Source: Microcaldota archaeon
Lineage (GTDB): Archaea > Micrarchaeota > Micrarchaeia > Micrarchaeales > Micrarchaeaceae
DNA: 6,846 bases
Assembly (NCBI GenBank): GCA_021812025.1
Contig: JAKAPD010000026.1
Coordinates: 1 to 6,846 of the forward strand
Reading direction: 5' to 3'
A program made the translations under genes and the position numbers. Shown one piece after another: positions 1-5,670 of the stretch. Within the stretch, counting starts at the first letter, position 1; each line of letters opens with the position of its first letter. Under the pieces are notes generated by a model that saw only the letters and a program-made list of their open reading frames with translations, was not told the DNA's origin and searched no databases.

Positions 1-353
1 CGATCTAGATAAGCCAGGCACTCAAGAGCATCTTCGCCGTGGCCGAGAACTACCCGAACCTTAAGGCGGATGAGACATACAAAACATTGCAGGAAGCGCT
101 GATGGACACCGAGAACAGGATAGCCTATGTCAGGACATCATACAACGATTACGTTCTGGCTTACAACAACGCCATACAGCAGTTCCCAGGCAACATGTTT
201 GCCGGCCCTATGCACTTTACGAGGCAGGACTTCTTCCAGGCTCCAGAGGGAGAGCGTCAGGTTGTGAAAGTGGATCTTACATCGGACCAAGCGACCCAGG
301 CTCCTGGCCCTGCGCCTAAGCAGCCAACGCCGGCACCGAAGCCGAAGAAGTGA
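1..353 (+). CDS. lemA: LemA family protein, 3' portion only (5' end outside window, apparent frame break at bases 6-8)
   Basis: The translated sequence from base 9 onward carries the hallmark LemA C-terminal half: SQALKSIFAVAENYPNLKA, then a helix with ENRIAYVRTSYND, then an FPGNMFA segment and a closing KVDL. LemA proteins are N-terminally membrane-anchored helical-bundle proteins of roughly 180-200 residues, often encoded next to HtpX; their precise role is unclear. Only about 115 residues are seen because the gene begins before the window. An in-frame TAG lies at 6-8. Dropping the A at base 7 would give D-L-I-S-Q-A-L, which suits the family, so a one-base insertion or error is more likely than a real start at GTG 39, which lies inside the conserved region. 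After the LemA core there is a tail rich in Pro, Ala and Lys (about the last 20 residues), which is not typical of the core family. htpX follows 12 nt after the stop. The family call is firm; the intactness of the gene is unknown. Confidence 0.88.
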
Positions 354-365
354 TAGGGGTATTGC

Positions 366-1271
366 ATGGCAGATCAAAGGACAAGCTTCTTTGACGAGAT
401 ATCGAAGAACAACCTGAAGTCGTTCCTGCTGCTCTTCCTGTTCGGAGCCTTCTTCGTGCTCATAATATATGCACTGGTCGTGATTTTCGGGGGCGGGCTC
501 TTTGCGATTGCGATAGGCATTGCCATTGTAGCAATTTACGCGATCATAGTTTACACCATGGGCGACAGGGCAGTCCTGGCGCTTTCTGGCGCGAAGCCCG
601 CGGACAAGAAGCAGTATCCTGTGCTCTATGACATAGTGGATGGGCTTGCAACAGCTAACCAGATACCCGTGCCAAAGGTCTATGTGATAAACGACCAGAA
701 CCCCAATGCCTTTGCCACGGGAAGGAGCCGGAAAGCATCATCGATTGCGGTGACAACGGGCCTTCTAAACATGATGAACAGGTCTGAGTTGGAGGGCGTC
801 ATAGCGCACGAGACCTCGCACATACTGGACAGCGACATAAAGGTCATGATGATAGCGATCATCTTCGCCGGCGCCATAGGAATCATTGCTGCGATCCTGA
901 GGAATGCGATATTCTTCGGCGGCGTTGGTGGCAATAGAAATGCGGGTGTGCTGATACTTGTGGCGCTTGCCATAGGCGTGCTCGCCCCGATACTGGCCCT
1001 GTTAATCAGGCTTGCGATATCGAGAAGGAGGGAATACATGGCAGATGCCAACGGAGCCAGGATAATAAGGGACCCGGATGCGCTGGCCAGTGCTCTCACC
1101 AAGATAATGAACTATGAGAAGAATCCCCAGAGTGCGCCGATGAAGAACGCCAACGAGATAACCGCAAACATGTACTTTGCAACTCCTTTTAAGGTGAGCA
1201 GCGCATGGAACTGGTTCTCTACGCACCCGCCAATAGAGGAGAGGATAAAAAGGCTAAAGAACATGTACTGA
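366..1271 (+). CDS. htpX: HtpX-like membrane zinc metalloprotease (peptidase family M48)
   Basis: This is a 301-residue integral membrane protease of the M48B type, expected to degrade damaged membrane proteins with its active site facing the cytosol. Two hydrophobic helices lie near residues 18-40 and 43-64 and two more near 159-179 and 194-217, the usual HtpX layout. The zinc motif is HETSH at 148-152: H148 and H152 bind zinc and E149 is the general base. The third ligand is E223 in SRRREYMAD. Other family marks are NAFATGR (114-120) and THPPIEERIKRL near the C-terminus (286-297). Length is normal for the family. ATG 366 is preceded by a GGGGT ribosome-binding sequence at 356-360. The gene sits 12 nt after lemA and 3 nt before the next gene, so the three are probably co-transcribed. 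The Thr in the middle of HETSH, where HELSH is commoner, is a small deviation that spares all ligands. Confidence 0.96.
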   Translation: MADQRTSFFDEISKNNLKSFLLLFLFGAFFVLIIYALVVIFGGGLFAIAIGIAIVAIYAIIVYTMGDRAVLALSGAKPADKKQYPVLYDIVDGLATANQIPVPKVYVINDQNPNAFATGRSRKASSIAVTTGLLNMMNRSELEGVIAHETSHILDSDIKVMMIAIIFAGAIGIIAAILRNAIFFGGVGGNRNAGVLILVALAIGVLAPILALLIRLAISRRREYMADANGARIIRDPDALASALTKIMNYEKNPQSAPMKNANEITANMYFATPFKVSSAWNWFSTHPPIEERIKRLKNMY

Positions 1272-1274
1272 AAA

Positions 1275-1964
1275 GTGATTACATTGCCAGTTGATGAGGC
1301 ATCGAAAAAGAAATATGACGCGTATTTTGTCAAAGTTTCTTCTTTGGATGACATGGGGCGCCTTGAATACGCGTATGGGAGCCCGCCGGTCCCCATGTAT
1401 TGCGTGAAAAGCGGCGGCAGATACTCCATAAGGATGCCTGCCGAGAGACTCTGGGATTTCTCGCTCGTTTACTGCCTCGACGTCGACAAGCCGAAAAGGT
1501 TCTGTTGGTACACGCCAAAGGACGACCATGAAAAAGAGGCATGCGAACTTCGGGACAGGATCACGGATCCGCAGAACTTCAAGTCGCTCAACGTGCCGAT
1601 AGCGGAAGTGGAATCCGAGCTTTTCAACGGGCTCACAGCCACGAACGGGGAATTCAAGACCGTTATGGTGAAGAGCGTGGAGGACCTGCTATTGATGATG
1701 TTCCTGAGCATAAGGTTCACCGGGGAAGCCCTGCCGAAAGTCTACGTCTTCCCTTACAAGGGCGCAGATTACATGGCGAACTTCTTCTTCAAGGACAGGC
1801 TAATGTATTCGAAAATGACGGAAAAGGGCAGATTCAACTTCATAAGCTATGATTATAGGGAGCAGAGGATCGGCTACCATGACTCGATCACTGACGCTCA
1901 AGCGCAGCTTGCAGCGATACACCTGGCAGAGCCGTTCCCGTTCCTCGGTGAAAACCGAAAATAA
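1275..1964 (+). CDS. Conserved-looking hypothetical protein, 229 aa, coupled to htpX
   Basis: I do not recognise this protein. It appears soluble: no hydrophobic stretch is long enough to span a membrane convincingly, the best being LLLMMFLSI near 138-146. Secondary-structure flavour is mixed, with aromatic-rich beta-like segments (KVYVFPYKGADYMANFFFKD at about 155-174) and a helical, Ala-rich C-terminus (DAQAQLAAIHLAEPF). Four cysteines (43, 67, 77, 90) fall in the first half but form no CxxC pair. GTG 1275 lies 3 nt after the htpX stop and in the same frame, which suggests translational coupling. No good ribosome-binding site precedes it, and ATG 1353 (residue 27), with a weak GGATGA just upstream, is a possible alternative start. 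The uninterrupted frame, codon use like its neighbours, and tight placement behind lemA-htpX argue that it is real. Context suggests, but does not prove, a role in the same envelope-maintenance unit. Confidence 0.8.
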   Translation: MITLPVDEASKKKYDAYFVKVSSLDDMGRLEYAYGSPPVPMYCVKSGGRYSIRMPAERLWDFSLVYCLDVDKPKRFCWYTPKDDHEKEACELRDRITDPQNFKSLNVPIAEVESELFNGLTATNGEFKTVMVKSVEDLLLMMFLSIRFTGEALPKVYVFPYKGADYMANFFFKDRLMYSKMTEKGRFNFISYDYREQRIGYHDSITDAQAQLAAIHLAEPFPFLGENRK

Positions 1965-1974
1965 AGGCATATGG

Positions 1975-2008
1975 CTAAATACACAGCATTCTGAAAAATT
2001 TATGTGAT
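1975..2008 (+). promoter_or_regulatory. Weak candidate TATA-like element plus GTGAT ribosome-binding site before the 2012 gene
   Basis: CTAAATACA at about 1975-1983 is AT-rich and lies about 25 bp before 2004-2008, where GTGAT matches part of the archaeal anti-Shine-Dalgarno complement and sits 3 nt before ATG 2012. The 47-nt gap after the previous stop leaves room for a separate promoter. The TATA match is poor, so read-through from the htpX cluster is equally possible. Confidence 0.25.
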
Positions 2009-2011
2009 ATC

Positions 2012-2641
2012 ATGGCAGCGTCATTCGATCTGGATTTCTTCCTTGTGGAAAGGCACTGGGGCATCGGAGGACTTGCGCTCGATTTCAAGGATAAGACCGG
2101 AACGGTTGTGGCAAACGCGAAAGGCGCTATAATCAAGAGCCGATATGAGCTGAAAGACGCTGCCGGCAACCATATAGGCGAAGTGAAGCACGGCGGCCTG
2201 CTTAGCCCGGTTTACAACATAATGGACGCATCTAATAGCATAGTGGGCGCCGTGAACCTTGGAACGGGGTGGACAAGCCTATTGTCCGGGATACGCGCCA
2301 TAACTGTTGCCTCTTCAGACGGGACGGTTCTTGGCAACGCGCAGGGTGACTTCATGAATTATGAATACACTATAATGTCGCCGGACAACTCGAAAGTGCT
2401 AGCGAGGATCAGCAGGACAATGCCGCAGGGCATTAAGGGCTTCTTGTTGTCTGGAATAAAGATGCAGTACGGCATGCAAGTGTTCGACAAGCAGATCCCC
2501 ACAATAGTGCTCATGGGGTTCGCCGTGCTGGTGGAGCACCTCGCGCAACAGGCGCAGGCGAATAGGAACAGGATGGGAACGTCTGGCGGCATGATGGGCC
2601 CTGGCTTCGGGTTCGGCAGGGGTGGCATAAAGATAGGATGA
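2012..2641 (+). CDS. LURP-one-related / scramblase-like (tubby-fold) family protein
   Basis: This is a 209-residue protein made mostly of short beta-strand repeats of the form hydrophobic run, D-x-x-G or N-x-x-G turn, hydrophobic run (for example DFKDKTGTVVANAKG, ELKDAAGNHIGEV, IMDASNSIVGAV, ASSDGTVLGNA, MSPDNSKVLARI), covering residues about 10-160. It ends in a hydrophobic helix at about 162-180 (IPTIVLMGFAVLVEHLAQQ). This beta-barrel-around-a-helix pattern is what LURP-one-related, YxjI and phospholipid-scramblase-like proteins show. Those proteins bind or sit at membranes, but their biochemical role in prokaryotes is largely unknown. The last 20 residues form a Gly/Met-rich tail (SGGMMGPGFGFGRGG), perhaps a flexible linker. 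ATG 2012 follows GTGAT at 2004-2008. The gene is convergent with the next one, 22 nt between stops. The family call rests on pattern, not on a decisive motif; another beta-rich fold is possible. Confidence 0.6.
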   Translation: MAASFDLDFFLVERHWGIGGLALDFKDKTGTVVANAKGAIIKSRYELKDAAGNHIGEVKHGGLLSPVYNIMDASNSIVGAVNLGTGWTSLLSGIRAITVASSDGTVLGNAQGDFMNYEYTIMSPDNSKVLARISRTMPQGIKGFLLSGIKMQYGMQVFDKQIPTIVLMGFAVLVEHLAQQAQANRNRMGTSGGMMGPGFGFGRGGIKIG

Positions 2642-2663
2642 CGGATTGAAAAGGCAGCGGCAC

Positions 2664-3698
2664 CTATGTTGCCGGCGCGCCGTCGCCGGTTTTGCCCCCT
2701 CTTGACTGCTTCAGCGAATAATTCTCCAACTTCATCGCCCTGCCGTACAGGTGCATGAACCTCCTGTTCGCTTCATCGAAGTTTATCTTTGTTATGTGCT
2801 CGCTCCTCTTGTTTATTATGTTGAACGGCGGAATCTTGTAGGCGTTCTTGTCGTCAAGAAGCAAACGCTCATGCTGGGCCACCGCATCCTTGTCCTCCAT
2901 CAATCTCACTTCCAGGTCTATCCCTGCGCCAGTTATCTCGTTCCTGAAGTCAGAAAGGTTGCTGTTGAAGTCACTGTCAAGCATTTCTCCGGACGTGAGA
3001 ATGGTTATCTTCGTGAAGTTTGTAATGCTCTTCTCCATCGCCCTATGCAGATTCCCTAGCGCTGATGAGTTGAAGTGCTTGTCTACTATTCTCATGTGCC
3101 CATACATGTTCGGGAAGAGTTCATCCTGCAGGGTTACTAGGTTCGAGTAGGGCGTAGATGGGTCTATCGAAATCGTCCTTCTCGCCTTCGCCGTTTTTGG
3201 CGAAGGGCGCCTTATGCTGAGCTCCAGATAGGCATCCACCAGGAAACATATGGCTATCCCCGCATAGGCGAAATACACGTAATATGTATCGAAGCTTGCC
3301 GAAAAGTCTGAAAGTATGATGAAAAATAGCAGTACAAATACAAAAGTAAGGGAGGCGTGGGCTATCGTGAACCTGCTCAACGAGCCCAGGTTCCTGTCAT
3401 ATCTTCTTATGAACATGAGGAAAGCCGCTCCTGCGAGTCCGATTGATATTAGAAATATCACATACGCCTCGAGTATGCCCGTATGTATCGATGCCAGACT
3501 TCCCGCGTAGACTTGCAGGACGCTCGATACCGGAGCGTTGTCGGTTGAGCTCTGCACTATGCCACCAACTCCCAAGCCGTAGATTATCGATAATGTCTTT
3601 AGTATGTAAACCGAGGTTAGGACCAGCAGCAGCGATCCCACTAAAAGAATCACGAGTATTGAGAGATGCCTGCTCTTTATATCCTCTTTTGTCTCCAT
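2664..3698 (-). CDS. Four-helix membrane protein with C-terminal cytosolic domain resembling phospholipase-D-like/MIT_C
   Basis: This is a 344-residue protein. Hydrophobic segments at about 12-35, 75-97, 112-131 and 138-159 give four likely membrane helices. A linker of mixed charge (161-180) leads to a soluble region of about 165 residues. Within it, a strand TKITILTSG (229-237), a helix, GAGIDLEVRLMEDKD (257-271) and then HERLLLDD (276-283) follow the order of PLD-like domains. The last segment fits a degenerate HKD half-motif, HxRx4D, with Arg in place of the usual Lys. MIT_C domains, which have a PLD-like fold that binds membranes without known catalysis, show a similar layout. A hydrophilic C-terminal tail (331-344) carries Lys, Gly and Pro. 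ATG 3698 has no ribosome-binding site but lies 27 nt from a good TATA box, which supports a leaderless mRNA. The membrane part is secure; the domain name is tentative and the function unknown. Confidence 0.85.
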   Translation of the reverse strand: METKEDIKSRHLSILVILLVGSLLLVLTSVYILKTLSIIYGLGVGGIVQSSTDNAPVSSVLQVYAGSLASIHTGILEAYVIFLISIGLAGAAFLMFIRRYDRNLGSLSRFTIAHASLTFVFVLLFFIILSDFSASFDTYYVYFAYAGIAICFLVDAYLELSIRRPSPKTAKARRTISIDPSTPYSNLVTLQDELFPNMYGHMRIVDKHFNSSALGNLHRAMEKSITNFTKITILTSGEMLDSDFNSNLSDFRNEITGAGIDLEVRLMEDKDAVAQHERLLLDDKNAYKIPPFNIINKRSEHITKINFDEANRRFMHLYGRAMKLENYSLKQSRGGKTGDGAPAT

Positions 3699-3720
3699 GC
3701 ACTTACAGATTTATGCTAAG

Positions 3721-3739
3721 ATATATTAAGCGTTTCTGC
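3721..3739 (-). promoter_or_regulatory. Archaeal promoter (BRE + TATA box) for the 3698 gene, predicted leaderless
   Basis: Read on the - strand, GCAGAAACG (3739-3731) is followed by TTAATATAT (3729-3721). The box centre is about 27 nt from the ATG at 3698, so transcription by the usual archaeal spacing would start at or next to the start codon. The lack of any GGTG-type sequence between box and ATG agrees with leaderless translation. Confidence 0.6.
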
Positions 3740-3772
3740 TAACGAAGCAGCGATTTTCTTCTGTTGCAAAAT

Positions 3773-3790
3773 AGGCAAAATATAAATATT
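3773..3790 (+). promoter_or_regulatory. Archaeal promoter (BRE + TATA box) for the thyX-like/tmk cluster
   Basis: AGGCAAAA (3773-3780) runs straight into TATAAATATT (3781-3790), a strong TATA box with purine/A-rich BRE-like bases upstream. The archaeal rule of about 25 nt from box centre predicts a start near 3808-3811, leaving a leader of about 10-13 nt that just contains the ribosome-binding site before ATG 3821. It is back-to-back with the - strand promoter, about 50 bp apart. Confidence 0.65.
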
Positions 3791-3810
3791 ATGATAATCT
3801 GATTGGTTGC

Positions 3811-3819
3811 GGGGGTGAT
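3811..3819 (+). promoter_or_regulatory. Strong ribosome-binding site that fixes the start of the thyX-like gene
   Basis: GGGGGTGAT matches the GGAGGTGAT complement of the archaeal 16S rRNA 3' end at eight of nine bases and ends 1 nt before ATG 3821. The reading frame is open back to TTG 3803, but that codon would lie upstream of this site, so ATG 3821 is the better start. Confidence 0.7.
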
Positions 3820-3820
3820 T

Positions 3821-4198
3821 ATGCCTGGGCTGACTCGTTTTGTAGAAAGATATACTCCTGAGGAGCAGGATGTGCTGGAAGTTTTCTTTACCAATACGGA
3901 CAAGAATGTAGTAGCCCCTAGAAATCTCCCGCAGGAGGTCTCTGCTGCGCTTTTCGCAAGGTATTCTAGGTCGCCACTCAGCGTAAGGAGGCTTTTCCTG
4001 AAGGAATTCCAAAAAGATCCCGACACGGGCGAAGTTGATGGGGATCTTCCAAAAGTCATGGAGGCGCTCCGGGTGCTCGACAAACACAAGATAGGGGGCA
4101 AAAAGGGCGAAGGGCTTCTTCGCGAGGGTTTTAGCAGAATACGGGGACGACTCTGTAATAGACATGGGCGGTGCGCATATGTCGTTCGAGGGGGTTGA
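3821..4198 (+). CDS. thyX: N-terminal part of a two-domain ThyX-like (Thy1) protein, cut off by a frame shift
   Basis: Residues 1 to about 94 match the start of the long, tandem-domain ThyX-like family: RFVERYTPEEQDVLEVFFTN, then NLPQEVSAALFARYSRSPLS and LRRLFL-type sequence (here VRRLFLKEF). These are conserved family features as I recall them. After the G5 and A5 runs at 4094-4104 the frame stops making sense (RIRGRLCNRHGRCAYVV) and ends at 4198. The true continuation, VLAEYGDDSV, appears one base further on in the frame of the next entry. The 125-residue product as read is therefore not a separate gene but the 5' piece of a protein that would be about 611 residues after removal of one base. 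Promoter and ribosome-binding site are intact. The two frames overlap, since the second is open from 4095. It may be a sequencing error, a genuine disabling mutation or, less likely, a programmed shift. Confidence 0.85.
   Translation: MPGLTRFVERYTPEEQDVLEVFFTNTDKNVVAPRNLPQEVSAALFARYSRSPLSVRRLFLKEFQKDPDTGEVDGDLPKVMEALRVLDKHKIGGKKGEGLLREGFSRIRGRLCNRHGRCAYVVRGG
4092..4118 (+). other. Apparent +1 frame-shift site inside the ThyX-like gene
   Basis: The downstream frame is closed by TAG at 4092-4094, so the switch must occur after 4094. Removing one G from GGGGG (4094-4098) or one A from AAAAA (4100-4104) yields K-R-A-K-G-F-F-A-R-V before the AEYGDDSV motif, matching the RAExxYERV pattern that I recall in family members. 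A +1 slip on CTT at 4115-4117 would also join the frames but leaves K-K-G-E-G, a poorer fit. Homopolymer error or indel is the simplest explanation. Confidence 0.75.
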
Positions 4199-5657
4199 TC
4201 AAAGGGAGGCAAAGCTGATAGAAGACTCTAGGCTCGCAGGGTATATTGAAAAATCTACGAGATACGTACCTTTCACGGAAAAGGTGGAGGTAGACAGCGA
4301 AGGCCGCATAATTGGGCCGGCGAAACCGGGAGAAACCGGGCATTATCTTTACAGGGAATACCCGGAAGTGCAAGGTTCGAAACTCGGAAGCCAATACGTT
4401 GAAGTAATGGACATGCTGATCGAGACTGTAAAGGCATTCCAGGAGCCAGTTTTCAAATTGCTTGTGGAGAGGCTCCCCTTAGAGGAGCAATGCTTCACCA
4501 TCACGGTAAATGGCAGGAAAGAAAAAGTGAAATACGGCGACATAGGCAAGCTTGAAGGAATAGAAGACCCGGAAAAGGAGAAGGAGCTCTGCAGGAAAGC
4601 GCATGAAAGGGCTATAAAGGCAAAGATACTCGACTTGACAAGAGGCCCATTGCCGGCTTCACTCATGACCAACATAGGAATGTACGCTTCGTTCAGGACC
4701 TACGAGCACCAGGTGCTAAAGCAGAGAGCCGAGGATTATCCTCCGATAAGGCAGATTGCGGAGGACACGATTACAGAACTTAGAAAGATATCGGAGCCAT
4801 TAATTGCAAGGGCGGACAGCGAGCACGGAAGGGATATGGTGGATTACTTAAAAAGGCAAAGACAGGATCTCGCAAAACTGGCGCAAGAGGTTAAAGAAAA
4901 AAGAGGATATCCATACGACATCGAAAAGGAATATGGCAAAGAGGAGGTCAATCTGCTGACTGTGCCGAAGCATGGGGGAAGCTATGAGGTTCTCAACACG
5001 AAGAACCTGGCGGTAGCGACTCTTTATCCGCATTCTGATATGTGTTTCGAAGAACTACGCTTGCTTGTTGACACGCATATGTCAAACGACCAGGTCAACC
5101 AGATAATACGCACGGCAGTAGCCGGTTCGAATAACAGGAGGTATAAGCCGCCAAGGTCGTTTGAAAGACCGAGATTCGACTTCGAATGGGTTGGGAACTT
5201 CGGCATATTTAGGGACCTCCAGAGAAACAGGTTTACGCTGCAAGTCAGGCAGCCGCTTACGACAGCCCTCGGCTATGACATGCCGCAGGCGATAGTTGAT
5301 TCCGGCATGGAAGGCAAGTTCAAAGACGCTATGGAAGCCGTGGACGCGCTCCATTATGACATGCTGCGCACATGCCCGGCTTATGCGGAAACCGTGACAA
5401 CTTTCGCCCATAAGGTGAGATGGCTCGCGACAATGGACCTCCGCCAGGCGATATGGATGCTCCAGCTCAGGACCGGCATACAGGGACATCCAGATTACAG
5501 GAACCTGATGCAGAAATCCTACAAACAGCTCAGAAGGGGCTTCCCCGAAATGGTCAATGAGGAGACGATGCCGCATGTCGATCTTAACGCGCATGAATTG
5601 GAAAGGCTCGCTGCGGCGCACAGCACAGAGCAGAAGCTAGCCGCTATGGAAGAATGA
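4164..5657 (+). CDS. thyX: Main body of the two-domain ThyX-like flavin-dependent thymidylate synthase family protein
   Basis: ThyX makes dTMP from dUMP using FAD, NADPH and methylene-tetrahydrofolate. This frame is open from 4095; ATG 4164 lies within the conserved AEYGDDSVIDMGGAH segment and is not a natural start. Numbering from 4164, domain 1 has EKSTRYVPF (29-37), fitting the ExSxRY end of the ThyX motif, then AKILDLTRGPLPASLMTNIG (153-172). Domain 2 has ATLYPHSD (285-292), NNRRYKPPRSFE (323-334), FRDLQRNRFT (349-358), the counterpart of the RHR motif but with Asn355 for His, and LRQAIWMLQLRTGIQGHPDY (426-445). Extra charged stretches at 106-145 and 217-265 make the rebuilt protein (about 611 aa) longer than the roughly 530 aa I recall for relatives. 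The long family is annotated as thymidylate synthase, but activity here is inferred. The adjacent thymidylate kinase, 13 nt downstream, supports a dTMP role. Confidence 0.88.
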   Translation: MGGAHMSFEGVDQREAKLIEDSRLAGYIEKSTRYVPFTEKVEVDSEGRIIGPAKPGETGHYLYREYPEVQGSKLGSQYVEVMDMLIETVKAFQEPVFKLLVERLPLEEQCFTITVNGRKEKVKYGDIGKLEGIEDPEKEKELCRKAHERAIKAKILDLTRGPLPASLMTNIGMYASFRTYEHQVLKQRAEDYPPIRQIAEDTITELRKISEPLIARADSEHGRDMVDYLKRQRQDLAKLAQEVKEKRGYPYDIEKEYGKEEVNLLTVPKHGGSYEVLNTKNLAVATLYPHSDMCFEELRLLVDTHMSNDQVNQIIRTAVAGSNNRRYKPPRSFERPRFDFEWVGNFGIFRDLQRNRFTLQVRQPLTTALGYDMPQAIVDSGMEGKFKDAMEAVDALHYDMLRTCPAYAETVTTFAHKVRWLATMDLRQAIWMLQLRTGIQGHPDYRNLMQKSYKQLRRGFPEMVNEETMPHVDLNAHELERLAAAHSTEQKLAAMEE

Positions 5658-5670
5658 AAACGGTGCACAA

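Noticed and set aside
680..1102. 140-codon open frame on the - strand opposite htpX
   Set aside because: Antisense to the HtpX active-site region; hydrophobic composition simply mirrors the membrane helices of the real gene.
1971..1994. Seven-codon open frame (ATG 1971 to TGA) between two genes
   Set aside because: Too short and without a ribosome-binding site or regulatory structure; chance occurrence.
2671..2693. Hairpin CCGGCG (2672-2677) / CGCCGG (2684-2689) followed by TTTT, as a terminator for the 2012-2641 gene
   Set aside because: It lies inside the 3' coding end of the convergent gene, the T-run is only four bases, and archaeal termination does not depend on hairpins. Too weak to annotate.
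3803..3820. TTG 3803 as the start of the ThyX-like gene
   Set aside because: It would put the strong GGGGGTGAT ribosome-binding site inside the coding region and adds six residues that precede the family's usual N-terminus.
4164..4198. ATG 4164 as the true start of an independent second gene
   Set aside because: It is within the conserved AEYGDDSVIDMGGAH segment of the ThyX-like family, has no ribosome-binding site, and family sequence continues upstream in the same frame to about 4100.
3716..4212. Two overlapping - strand open frames opposite the start of thyX
   Set aside because: They overlap the promoter region and the conserved thyX N-terminus in unrelated frames, and carry no recognisable domain or start signal.
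5082..5621. 179-codon open frame on the - strand opposite thyX
   Set aside because: Antisense to well-conserved ThyX domain 2; composition is typical of a shadow frame and there is no start signal.
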